64,000 nucleotides of DNA, taken from NCBI RefSeq assembly GCF_003635165.1, contig NZ_ML058615.1, forward strand, positions 1 through 64,000, in the 5' to 3' direction. Below the pieces are notes generated by a model. It saw nothing but the letters and a program-made list of their open reading frames with translations. It did no database searches and was not told where the DNA came from. How positions within the stretch are numbered: the first letter of the stretch is position 1; every line of letters starts with the position of its first letter. Shown here one piece after another: positions 35,024 through 43,228 of this stretch. The translations under genes and the position numbers were made by a program. Origin of the DNA: Burkholderia sp. Nafp2/4-1b. Lineage in GTDB: Bacteria; Pseudomonadota; Gammaproteobacteria; Burkholderiales; Burkholderiaceae.

Positions 35024-35236
35024 CTAGAAGCCGTTCGTCAAGTAAGGAACGTCGGTTGAAAATACCGTCACGATGATGAAGACGCTCACGAGCGATGCAA
35101 CAAGCGGGGCTGCAATCACAAGCAGCGGGCTGATTGAAAATCCGGGGCTCGTGGTGGATGTGGTGGAGTGGCGCATGGTCGCTGTTCGATAAGTGACAGA
35201 AGGGAGTACGGGCTGCTGTGTGCTCGACACGGTCAT
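35024..35236 (-). CDS. Small single-pass membrane protein
   Basis: This is 70 residues if started at 35236, or 50 residues from MRHSTT at 35176. One hydrophobic segment (ISPLLVIAAPLVASLVSVFI) is followed by a short tail. Neither start has a clear ribosome site. It is the first gene leftward of the 56-bp palindrome and is followed closely by the DUF2059 gene. No family recognised. Confidence 0.5.
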   Translation of the reverse strand: MTVSSTQQPVLPSVTYRTATMRHSTTSTTSPGFSISPLLVIAAPLVASLVSVFIIVTVFSTDVPYLTNGF

Positions 35237-35304
35237 TTGAGCGTTGGTTACGCGTTGAGCGATGGATCGAGCAGTGCATGTCGTCGCCAGTACGGATTCG
35301 ACAT

Positions 35305-35360
35305 GAACACCATGCTAGCATACAAACCGTCTAGACGGTTTGTATGCTAGCATGGTGTTC
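35305..35360. promoter_or_regulatory. Perfect 56-bp palindrome containing TetR operator site 2
   Basis: Every base from 35305 to 35360 pairs with its mirror, centred on TCTAGA. The core is AAACCG-TCTAGA-CGGTTT, matching operator site 1 upstream of the TetR-divergent lipoprotein gene. The outer arms each contain ATGCTAGCAT, itself a palindrome. It lies about 65 bases from the starts of two divergent small envelope-protein genes, so one repressor dimer could shut both promoters symmetrically. The length also allows a cruciform. Confidence 0.75.
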
Positions 35361-35423
35361 CGGACATAGGTCTACAAGTCAGGCCTGTTTGGAAGATGTG
35401 TGGATCGCCACCTGGAGGTTTCT

Positions 35424-35594
35424 ATGAAGTGGTTCGTTCGAGCCGTTTGCGTTGCAAGTTGTATCGCCCTTGGCGGATGCGGCCTCGCTGCAGCACCGTG
35501 TCGTATCGCGTCTGCTGGGATCAAGATCGTGCCGGTTGTGGGACACGTGGCTGCGGCGCCGACGGACGCGTGTGCGACCGTGATCGATCCGTGA
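35424..35594 (+). CDS. Small lipoprotein
   Basis: This 56-residue protein has a lipoprotein signal (MKWFVRAVCVASCIALGGC, acceptor Cys near 19). The mature part is short, with conserved-looking KIVPVVGHVAAAPTDACA. GGAGG lies 7 bases before the start. It resembles a small Burkholderia lipoprotein family, possibly DUF6726, but I am not certain of the name. It reads rightward from the 56-bp palindrome and so is likely repressed by the TetR protein. Confidence 0.7.
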   Translation: MKWFVRAVCVASCIALGGCGLAAAPCRIASAGIKIVPVVGHVAAAPTDACATVIDP

Positions 35595-36164
35595 ATATTG
35601 AGTCGGCTTCCAAGCTTCGGCGACACGAAGTTTCGCGCTTTCCCGCTGCTGCGCGCGCTTGCGGCGGTGCACCGGCGTATCTGGTACCGCGGCACATCGA
35701 CGCAACCGGAATGCGCTCGATTCCGTCTTCTTCCATCATCGATCGTTCGGTCCCGGTCCTGATTCGAAGGTCGTTTACGCAGTCACTGACCTGATTTCTC
35801 GGTAGTTTCCCTTAAGTCCCCACGTCGGGATTTTCCCCTAGCGGACGCTTCCGCGCGTTGCACGCGCCGCTGGGCCGCCGTCTCCGCCAAATCCCGCACA
35901 GCCGCGCCGGCATTGCGTTTCACATAATTCGCACGGTTTTGGGGCGATCACGCCTTTTCGCCCGTATTCGATGCATTACCAAAGGTATGGAAAAGCGCAC
36001 AGAAAATGTATCTGGAGCGACGAAATTGGATTGATACGCTGCAATCACTGCATCAGCGCCGTCAACCACGCAGGAGCGGCATCGGGCCCAAGCGACAAGC
36101 GGGCAATCGATGACGATTCAGACGAAGTTCGCGGCTTCCCTTACCAGTTAGTCGGGATGACAGA
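35595..36164. other. Intergenic region before proV
   Basis: This stretch of 570 bases has no convincing gene. The dyad-like GCATTACC-AAA-GGTATGG at 35973-35990 and an AT-richer stretch around 35920-36030 could be the proV control region. It loosely recalls the LysR box upstream of the DddP-like and GbcA-like genes but is not the same motif. Confidence 0.4.
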
Positions 36165-37454
36165 ATGGCTCCAAATTTGACGTTTGCGCCGGGCGATGTA
36201 CTTCCCCCCGGAGCAATCCACGCCGACGGTGCGCCGTCGATCGCCCGGTCGAGTATTGCGACCGGAACCGACATCCTGACCGTCAAGCACCTGTCGAAGA
36301 TTTTCGGCCCGAAGCCCGAGCGTGCGATCGAGATGATGAAGCGCGGCGTCGGCCGCAACGAGATCTTCGCGGAAACCGGCAACATGGTCGCGGTCAACGA
36401 CGTGAGCCTGAGCGTGCGCGCCGGCGAGATCTTCGTGATCATGGGACTGTCGGGCTCCGGGAAATCGACGCTCGTCCGGCTGCTGAACCGCCTGATCGAG
36501 CCGACGTCCGGGCAGGTCGTGCTCGAAGGCCGCGACATCGCACCGATGTCGACGCCGGAACTGCGTGACGTCCGGCGCCAGAAGATGGCGATGGTGTTCC
36601 AGTCATTCGCACTGCTGCCGAACCGCACCGTGATCGACAACATCGCGTACGGGCTCGAAGTCGCGGGGATCAAGAAGGCGCAGCGCTACGAGGTCGCGCG
36701 TGCGGCGCTGGAGCGCGTCGGTCTCGGGTCGTACGAGAAGCTGCTGCCGAGCGAACTGTCCGGCGGGATGCAACAGCGCGTGGGCCTCGCGCGCGCACTG
36801 GCGGTGAATCCGTCGGTGCTGCTGATGGACGAGGCATTCTCCGCGCTCGATCCGCTGATCCGCTTCGAAATGCAGAACGAGCTGCTGCGCCTGCAGAAGG
36901 AAGAGCAACGCACGATCGTGTTCATCTCCCACGATATCGAGGAAGCCGTCAAGATCGGCGGCCGCATCGGCATCATGAAGGACGGCTGCCTGATCCAGGT
37001 CGGCACACCGGCCGAACTGATCCAGACACCGGCGGATGACTACGTGCAGGACTTCTTCCGCAACGTCGACGTGTCGCGCTTCCTGAAGGCGGCGAGCATG
37101 ATGACGCAAGTCGAGCGTGGGCTGCTTCGCTGCGATGCGGGCACGCCGTCCGACCGCTACCTGAACCAGCTGATCGACAGCGGTGCGGAATGCGGCTACG
37201 TGTGCGACGAATCCGGCCGTTACCTCGGCTGCGTCACGCCCGCCACGCTGCACCGGTCCGGCACGAAGCCGATCCGCGACGCATTCCTGAACGACTTCAA
37301 CGCGGTGTCGATCGATACGGACCTGCATCGGCTCGCGTCGATCGCGCTGACGCAGCAGCACGACGTGCCGGTGACGGATGCGGCAGGACAACTGGCGGGC
37401 GTCGTGTCCTGCCGGACGATACTCAAGCAGATGATGCAACGGAGGGCAGCATGA
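36165..37454 (+). CDS. proV: Quaternary-amine ABC transporter ATP-binding protein
   Basis: This 429-residue ProV-type ATPase has Walker A GLSGSGKST near residue 92, the Q-loop VFQSFALLPNRTV, the signature LSGGMQQRVGLARAL and Walker B VLLMDEAFSALDP. A C-terminal CBS-domain region (about 300-425) follows and in relatives senses ionic strength. It powers uptake of glycine betaine, proline betaine or related onium compounds. The start ATG 36165 has only a weak GGGATGA site. Its last four bases overlap the permease start (ATGA). Confidence 0.92.
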   Translation: MAPNLTFAPGDVLPPGAIHADGAPSIARSSIATGTDILTVKHLSKIFGPKPERAIEMMKRGVGRNEIFAETGNMVAVNDVSLSVRAGEIFVIMGLSGSGKSTLVRLLNRLIEPTSGQVVLEGRDIAPMSTPELRDVRRQKMAMVFQSFALLPNRTVIDNIAYGLEVAGIKKAQRYEVARAALERVGLGSYEKLLPSELSGGMQQRVGLARALAVNPSVLLMDEAFSALDPLIRFEMQNELLRLQKEEQRTIVFISHDIEEAVKIGGRIGIMKDGCLIQVGTPAELIQTPADDYVQDFFRNVDVSRFLKAASMMTQVERGLLRCDAGTPSDRYLNQLIDSGAECGYVCDESGRYLGCVTPATLHRSGTKPIRDAFLNDFNAVSIDTDLHRLASIALTQQHDVPVTDAAGQLAGVVSCRTILKQMMQRRAA

Positions 37455-38338
37455 ATTCGTCGGTGATCGGGAAGTTCGCGGAGAATTTCGTCAACTTTCT
37501 GTTTCTGCATTTCCGTGGCGGCTTCGACACGTTCTCGGCGGGCCTCGGTGCGGTCGTGAAGCTGCTCGAGGACGGTCTCGCCGCCGTGCCGTTCATCGCG
37601 ATGGTCGTGATCCTGGTGGGCCTCGCACTGTGGCGCCGCGGCGTCGTGTTCTCTATCTTCGTCGGCTGCGCGCTGCTCGTCATTCACTACATGGGCCTGT
37701 GGGCGCAGACGGTGTCGACCCTCGCGCTCGTCACCGCGGCGACGTTCTTCAGCCTCGTGATCGGTGTGCCGCTCGGCATCTGGGGCGCGCGCAACAACCG
37801 GATCGGCATGATCCTGCGCTCGCTGCTCGACTTCATGCAGACGATGCCCGCATTCGTGTACCTGATCCCGGCCGTGATCCTGTTCGGGCTCGGACGCGTG
37901 CCGGCGGTGATCGCCACGATCGTGTTCGCGATGCCGCCCGTCGTGCGCCTGACGACCCTCGGCATCCGGCAGGTGCGCGAGGAACTGATCGAAGCCGGCC
38001 GCTCGTTCGGAAGCACCGACTGGCAGCTGCTGTGGAAGATCCAGCTGCCGAACGCGTTGCCGTCGATCATGGCCGGCGTGAACCAGACAATCATGATGGC
38101 GCTGTCGATGGTGGTGGTCGCATCGATGATCGGCGCGGGTGGCCTCGGCGAATACGTGCTGAGCGGGATCCAGCGTCTTGACATCGGGATCGGCTTCGAA
38201 GGCGGGCTGGGCGTCGTGCTGCTCGCGATCGTGCTGGACCGCCTGACCGAGAGCTTTGGCGTGAAGGCGAAGAAGAAGGTGAAGAAGCCGATGGTGCGTG
38301 CCGGCAAGGCGGGCCCGCGTGGCGCCGCACGCACCTGA
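37451..38338 (+). CDS. proW: Quaternary-amine ABC transporter permease
   Basis: This 295-residue inner-membrane permease has 6-7 hydrophobic segments and the ABC permease EAA loop (EELIEAGRSFGSTDWQLLWK). The flanking block MGLWAQTVSTLALVTAATFF is typical of ProW. The start overlaps the proV stop by 4 bases, implying translational coupling. The C-terminal tail is strongly basic (KAKKKVKKPM). Confidence 0.92.
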   Translation: MNSSVIGKFAENFVNFLFLHFRGGFDTFSAGLGAVVKLLEDGLAAVPFIAMVVILVGLALWRRGVVFSIFVGCALLVIHYMGLWAQTVSTLALVTAATFFSLVIGVPLGIWGARNNRIGMILRSLLDFMQTMPAFVYLIPAVILFGLGRVPAVIATIVFAMPPVVRLTTLGIRQVREELIEAGRSFGSTDWQLLWKIQLPNALPSIMAGVNQTIMMALSMVVVASMIGAGGLGEYVLSGIQRLDIGIGFEGGLGVVLLAIVLDRLTESFGVKAKKKVKKPMVRAGKAGPRGAART

Positions 38339-38383
38339 CGGATGCGGCAGTCGGCGGTAATCGAAGGACGATGAAGCGCCGCG

Positions 38384-38399
38384 GCCACGGGGCCGTGGC
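38384..38399 (+). promoter_or_regulatory. Intercistronic hairpin between proW and proX
   Basis: GCCACG and CGTGGC pair across a GGGC loop about 45 bases after the proW stop. There is no T-run. It could protect or partly terminate the message so that the binding protein gene downstream is expressed at a different level. Confidence 0.35.
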
Positions 38400-38491
38400 G
38401 GAACCGGTGTAGCAGTGCGTGGAGACCAGAAACGCCGATCGAAGGCGTTCCTCACCCTTGGAAGACTCGCGTTATTAAAAAGGAGTACTAG

Positions 38492-39373
38492 ATGAATACC
38501 CATACGTTCAAGTCGCTTCTGGCGAAACTTGCGGTATCGACGGTGGTTGCCTGCAGCGCAGGTGTGGGCGCGGTGTCGGCTGCCGAGCCGGTCAAGATCG
38601 CGGTCACCAACTGGGCGGACGTGCTCGCGGTGGCCAACGTAGCGAAGTACGTGCTCGAGACGCAGCTCAAGCAGCCGGTGCAGTTCGTGCAGGCCGACAT
38701 CGGCATCCAGTACCAAGGGGTCGCGCGCGGCGATCTCGACATCATGGTCGGCGGCTGGCTGCCGGTCACCCACGGCACGTACTACGCGAAGTACAAGAAC
38801 GATCTGGATGACGTGGGCATCATCTACACCGGCGGAAAGAACGGCTGGGCCGTGCCGACCTACGTTCCGGAAGCGGAGCTGTCGTCGGTCGCCGACCTGA
38901 ACAAGCCGGAAGTCAAGAGCAAGCTGAACGGCACGATCCAGGGCATCGAACCGGGTGGCGGCCTGATGCAGGCGTCGGAGAAGACGATCAAGGCCTACAA
39001 CCTGGACGGCTATAACCTCCAGGCATCGAGTGAGGCCGGGATGCTGGCCAGCGTGTCGCGTGCGTACCAGTCGAAGCAATGGATCGTCGCGACGGTCTGG
39101 AGCCCGCACTGGCTGTTCCAGAAGTGGCAGATGCGTTACCTGAAGGACCCGAAGGGCACGCTGGGCGGTGAAGAGCAGGTCCACGCATTCGCATCCAAGA
39201 AGTTCGCAGGCAAGTTCCCGCGCGCCGACGTGTTCTTCAAGCACCTGAAGCTGACGCTGGCCGATGTCGAGGCGATCGAATTGGAAGGCAACAGCACGAA
39301 CGACTACGCGACCGCCGCGAAGAAGTTCGTCGACGCCCATCCGGAGAAGCTGAAGGCATGGCTACAGCAGTAA
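38492..39373 (+). CDS. proX: Quaternary-amine ABC transporter substrate-binding protein
   Basis: This 293-residue periplasmic protein has a signal peptide cleaved near residue 31 (SAGVGAVSA-AEPVKI). OpuAC-type motifs are visible: VKIAVTNWADVLAVANVAKY, GDLDIMVGGWLPVTHGTYY and IVATVWSPHWLFQKW. Aromatic residues in these blocks usually form the cation-binding cage. AAGGAG lies 8 bases before the start. Together with proV and proW it makes a complete importer; the exact ligand is not readable. Confidence 0.92.
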   Translation: MNTHTFKSLLAKLAVSTVVACSAGVGAVSAAEPVKIAVTNWADVLAVANVAKYVLETQLKQPVQFVQADIGIQYQGVARGDLDIMVGGWLPVTHGTYYAKYKNDLDDVGIIYTGGKNGWAVPTYVPEAELSSVADLNKPEVKSKLNGTIQGIEPGGGLMQASEKTIKAYNLDGYNLQASSEAGMLASVSRAYQSKQWIVATVWSPHWLFQKWQMRYLKDPKGTLGGEEQVHAFASKKFAGKFPRADVFFKHLKLTLADVEAIELEGNSTNDYATAAKKFVDAHPEKLKAWLQQ

Positions 39374-39530
39374 AGCCACGCGCCGGTCATGTGGACGACG
39401 AGATTGGCGTCGTCCGCGCGCGCGTGTCGGCCGCTGCCGATGGCCGGGGCCGTCACGACGGTGCCGGCCTTGCAGTGTGCGGTACAGGCAATCCACGCAG
39501 CACGTAACGAATCGCGTCGCGGAGTCACAA

Positions 39531-40826
39531 GTGAACGAGAACGCCCGCTTTTTTGCCGAAACACTCCAGAGCCGGGATCCGGTGATCGCATCGGAAATCG
39601 CGTTGGAGCTGCGTCGTCAGCAGACGCAGATCGAACTGATCGCGTCCGAAAACATCGCCTCCGCGGCGGTGCTGGAAGCACAGGGCACCGTGTTGACGAA
39701 CAAGTACGCGGAAGGCTATCCGTCGCGCCGCTACTACGGCGGCTGCGACCATGTCGACCGGATCGAGGCGCTCGCGATCGACCGCGCGTGCGCGCTGTTC
39801 GACGCGAGCCACGCAAACGTGCAGCCGCATTCGGGCGCGCAGGCCAACGGTGCGGTGATGCTCGCGCTTGTCAAGCCGGGCGACACGGTGATGGGGATGT
39901 CGCTCGATGCGGGCGGCCACCTAACGCACGGCGCGCGTCCCGCGTTGTCGGGCAAGTGGTTCAACGCGGTGCAGTACGGCGTGAGCCCGGACACGCTGCG
40001 CATCGACTACGACGACGTGCGCCGGCTCGCGCAGCGCCATCGCCCGAAACTGATCATCGCCGGCTACTCCGCGTATCCGCGCGCGCTGGACTTCGCCGCG
40101 TTCCGCGAGATCGCGGACAGCGTCGATGCGAAGCTGATGGTCGACATGGCGCATATCGCCGGCATCGTCGCGGCCGGCCGGCATCAGAACCCGGTGCCGT
40201 TCGCCGATGTCGTGACGTCGACCACGCACAAGACGCTGCGCGGTCCCCGCGGCGGCTTCATCCTGACGAACCGCGCCGACGTCGCGAAGCAGATCAACTC
40301 GGCGGTTTTTCCGGGGCTGCAGGGCGGTCCGCTGATGCATGTCGTCGCCGGAAAGGCGGTGGCCTTCGCGGAAGCGCTGCGCCCGGAGTTCACCCGCTAT
40401 ATCGACCAGATGCTGAGCAACGCGCAGACGCTAGCGCAAGTGCTGACGGCCGGCGGCCTGACGCTCGTCACCGGCGGCACCGACAACCACCTGCTGCTGC
40501 TTGACCTGCGCGCGCGGCGCATCACCGGCATGCAGGCCGAGAAGGCGCTGGAGCGTGCCGGCATCACCTGCAATAAGAACGGGATTCCGTTCGATACGGA
40601 AAACCCAACCGTCACGTCCGGGATCCGGCTCGGCACGCCGGCCGGCACGACGCGCGGCTTCGGCCCCGCGGAGTTCGAGCAGATAGGCGAAATGATCCTC
40701 GCGGTCCTGGCGGCGCTCGAGCGCAATTCGGACGGTGATGAGGCGGTCGAGCGCGCGGTCCGGACCCGCGTGCGCGACCTGTGCAACCAGTTTCCCATCT
40801 ACGCGCATGCGGAGGCGTTTGCCTGA
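39531..40826 (+). CDS. glyA: Serine hydroxymethyltransferase paralogue
   Basis: This 431-residue PLP enzyme has SHMT motifs: ELIASENIASAAVLEAQGT, TNKYAEGYPSRRYYGGCDHV, NVQPHSGAQAN and the PLP lysine in TSTTHKTLRGPRGG. The start is GTG 39531, with GGAG about 7 bases upstream. SHMT swaps one-carbon units between glycine/serine and tetrahydrofolate. Beside a betaine importer and a Rieske demethylase it probably handles glycine or methylene groups from N-demethylation. It is likely a second copy, the housekeeping gene being elsewhere. Confidence 0.9.
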   Translation: MNENARFFAETLQSRDPVIASEIALELRRQQTQIELIASENIASAAVLEAQGTVLTNKYAEGYPSRRYYGGCDHVDRIEALAIDRACALFDASHANVQPHSGAQANGAVMLALVKPGDTVMGMSLDAGGHLTHGARPALSGKWFNAVQYGVSPDTLRIDYDDVRRLAQRHRPKLIIAGYSAYPRALDFAAFREIADSVDAKLMVDMAHIAGIVAAGRHQNPVPFADVVTSTTHKTLRGPRGGFILTNRADVAKQINSAVFPGLQGGPLMHVVAGKAVAFAEALRPEFTRYIDQMLSNAQTLAQVLTAGGLTLVTGGTDNHLLLLDLRARRITGMQAEKALERAGITCNKNGIPFDTENPTVTSGIRLGTPAGTTRGFGPAEFEQIGEMILAVLAALERNSDGDEAVERAVRTRVRDLCNQFPIYAHAEAFA

Positions 40827-40853
40827 TCGCCGGCACCGGATCGGACGGACACG

Positions 40854-40877
40854 CGGTTCGCACCGCATGACGAACCG
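40854..40877. promoter_or_regulatory. Inverted repeat CGGTTCG-N10-CGAACCG
   Basis: A perfect 7-bp dyad lies 27 bases after the SHMT stop and about 110 bases before the dapA-like gene. It may be a weak terminator or an operator for the three-gene operon that follows. Confidence 0.35.
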
Positions 40878-40986
40878 AACGGCGTGGCTGTGCCGAACCC
40901 GCGCGGCGCGCGCCGATGTTTTATCGAATGCCGGTTTCCTGCCACACGGCGGGAACCTGGCGCACCCACTTGAATGAGGAATCAAA

Positions 40987-41874
40987 ATGAGCTTCGAGGG
41001 CGTACACACACCGCTGGTCACCCCGTTCGACTCGGACGGCGAAATCGATCACGCACTGCTGGGCCGGCATGCGGCCGATCTCGCCGGCCGCGTGTCCGGC
41101 CTCGGCATCGGCGGCACGACGGGCGAATACTATGCACTGAGCTTCGACGAGCGCGGGCGCACGTTCGACACGGTCGCGGCCGCGGCCGGCGGCAAGACGT
41201 TCCTGACCGCTGGCATCAATGCGACGACGACGAAGGAAGTGCTGCGTCTCGGCCGTGAAGCGAAACGCGCGGGGCTGGACGCGCTGCTGGTGGCGGCGCC
41301 GTATTACGCGCAGCCGACGCAGCAGGAACTGCTCGCGCACCTGCTCACGATCGACGACGCGCTCGACATGCCGATCATGCTGTACAACTTCCCGGCCCGC
41401 ACCGGCACCGAAATCGGCGATGGGATTCTCGAGACGCTGCTCGAGCGGAAGAATTTCGTCGCGATGAAGGAGAGCACCGGCGACATCGCGCATCTGCATC
41501 ACCTGTCGACGCATTTCAGCGGCCGGCTCGTGGTGAGCTGCGGGATGGACGACCAGGCGCTCGAGTTCTTCGCCTGGGGCGCGCGCAGCTGGGTCGGCGG
41601 CGCGTCCAACTTCCTGCCGGAAGCGCACACCGACCTGTTCGACGCCTGCGTGACGCGCGGCGATTTCGCGACCGGCCGCAAGCTCATGGCGCAACTGCTG
41701 CCGGTGCTCGAACTGCTCGAGCGCAGCGGCAAGTTCATTCAGTACGTGCGTTACGGCTGCGAGCTGGCCGGCCTTCCGGTCGGCGTCGCACGCGCACCGC
41801 TCGGCGCGCTGTCCGGCGACGAGCGTGACGCGTTCGCGAAGCTCGTGAAGCCGCTGCTGCGCGACAGCCGGTAA
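40987..41874 (+). CDS. DapA-family lyase/deaminase
   Basis: This 295-residue aldolase-fold protein of the dihydrodipicolinate synthase family has GTTGEYYALSFDER, the Tyr motif MLYNFPARTG and the Schiff-base Lys in FVAMKESTGD. Family members include lysine-biosynthesis synthases, N-acetylneuraminate lyase, 2-keto-3-deoxy sugar lyases and hydroxyproline-pathway deaminases. The next gene starts 6 bases after its stop. With an FAD amine oxidase and an aldehyde dehydrogenase following, a catabolic role such as pyrroline-hydroxy-carboxylate deamination is plausible but not proven. GAGGAATC precedes the start. Confidence 0.85.
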   Translation: MSFEGVHTPLVTPFDSDGEIDHALLGRHAADLAGRVSGLGIGGTTGEYYALSFDERGRTFDTVAAAAGGKTFLTAGINATTTKEVLRLGREAKRAGLDALLVAAPYYAQPTQQELLAHLLTIDDALDMPIMLYNFPARTGTEIGDGILETLLERKNFVAMKESTGDIAHLHHLSTHFSGRLVVSCGMDDQALEFFAWGARSWVGGASNFLPEAHTDLFDACVTRGDFATGRKLMAQLLPVLELLERSGKFIQYVRYGCELAGLPVGVARAPLGALSGDERDAFAKLVKPLLRDSR

Positions 41875-41880
41875 GCCATC

Positions 41881-43212
41881 ATGCGTTCGAATCTGGAATT
41901 CGCGCGGTTTCCTGCGCCGGACGGAATGAACGGCTGGTGGGAGAGCCTGCCGCCGGCGCAGGAAGCCCAAACCGTCACGTCCGACGGCCGGTTCGACTGG
42001 GTCGTCGTCGGCGGCGGCATCACCGGGCTGTGCGCGGCGCGCCGGCTCGCGGAGCTCGCGCCCGGCGCGTCGATCGCGCTCGTGGAGGCCGACCGGATCG
42101 GCCGCACGACGGCCGGGCGAAATTCCGGATTCTTCGTCGACCTGCCGCACGACATCAGCAGCGAAAGCTACTCGCGCAGCATCGACGAGGACCGCGCCGA
42201 CGTGCGGTTCCAGCGGCACGGCATCGACTATGTGCGTGACATCGTGCGGCGCTTCGGCATCGATTGCGACTGGCGCGACGACGGCAAATTCCACGCATCG
42301 GTCAACAGGAAAGGCGCCGCCGCACTCGCGCATTTCGCGGACGGTCTGTCGCGCATCGGCGAACCGTTCGAATGGCTCGACCAGCCGGCCATTCAGGCCG
42401 TGACCGGCACCGACTTCTACACGGGCGCGCTGTTCACGCCGGGCTGCAGCACGGTGCAGCCGGCTGCGCTGATGCGCGGCCTCGCGGCAACGCAGCCGGA
42501 CAACGTGACGGTGTTCGAGCTCAGCCCGGTCACGCGGATCGAGCCGCGCGGCGACACACGCGCACTGTACTTCGCCGGCGGCACGATCGTCGCAAAGCAG
42601 GTGATCCTGTGCACGAACGCGTACGCGGCGACCTTCGGCATGCATTCGAACGGATTGCTGCCCGTCTATACGTTCGCGTCGCTCACGCGCCCGATGAATC
42701 CCGACGAAGTCGCGAAGCTTGGCGGTACGCGGTCGTGGGCGGTGATCCCGGCCGATCCGATGGGCACGACGGTGCGGCGCCTGATCACCGATCGCATTTG
42801 CGTGCGCAACCATTTCGCGTTCCGGCCGGACGTGAAGGTGTCGCCTGCTGACCTCGCGAAGGCGCGGCATCTGCATCAGCGCTCGTTCGAGCGCCGCTTC
42901 CCGATGCTCGGCGGCGTCGAGCTCGAATATACATGGGGCGGGGCACTGTGCCTGTCCGCGAACAACGGTGCGCTGTTCGGCAAGCGCGACGACGGCCTCT
43001 ATGAGGCGATCGGCTGCAACGGCCTCGGGCTGAGCCGCGGCTCGTCGTCCGGAAAGCTGATCGCCGAATACGCGCTCGGTGAATCGAACAGCCTCGTGCA
43101 GCAGCTGCTGAAGCAGCCGCATCCGCGTCCGCTGCCGGTTCGGCCGCTCGTCGACCTGGCCGTGTCGGCGACGATCTGGGCGAAGGAATTCTCGGCCGGT
43201 GCCGAGCTTTGA
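41881..43212 (+). CDS. FAD-dependent amine/amino-acid oxidoreductase (DAO family)
   Basis: This 443-residue protein has the N-terminal FAD fingerprint FDWVVVGGGITGLCAARRLAE (near residue 33) and the DAO-family C-terminal block GCNGLGLSRGSSSGKLIAE. It resembles gamma-glutamylputrescine oxidase and N-methyl amino-acid oxidases. It should oxidise a secondary or primary amine to an imine, with release of an aldehyde or ammonia. It lies between a DapA-like gene (6 bases) and an aldehyde dehydrogenase gene (16 bases), forming an operon. Confidence 0.85.
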   Translation: MRSNLEFARFPAPDGMNGWWESLPPAQEAQTVTSDGRFDWVVVGGGITGLCAARRLAELAPGASIALVEADRIGRTTAGRNSGFFVDLPHDISSESYSRSIDEDRADVRFQRHGIDYVRDIVRRFGIDCDWRDDGKFHASVNRKGAAALAHFADGLSRIGEPFEWLDQPAIQAVTGTDFYTGALFTPGCSTVQPAALMRGLAATQPDNVTVFELSPVTRIEPRGDTRALYFAGGTIVAKQVILCTNAYAATFGMHSNGLLPVYTFASLTRPMNPDEVAKLGGTRSWAVIPADPMGTTVRRLITDRICVRNHFAFRPDVKVSPADLAKARHLHQRSFERRFPMLGGVELEYTWGGALCLSANNGALFGKRDDGLYEAIGCNGLGLSRGSSSGKLIAEYALGESNSLVQQLLKQPHPRPLPVRPLVDLAVSATIWAKEFSAGAEL

Positions 43213-43228
43213 TTATTGAGGAAACGAC

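Noticed and set aside
35973..35990. GCATTACC-AAA-GGTATGG as a third copy of the LysR box upstream of proV
   Set aside because: The spacing and outer bases differ from GCAT-N11-ATGC and the flanking 47-bp block is absent, so it is not counted as the same site.
36062..36673. 203-codon minus-strand frame
   Set aside because: It is antisense to proV, whose Walker and signature motifs are intact.
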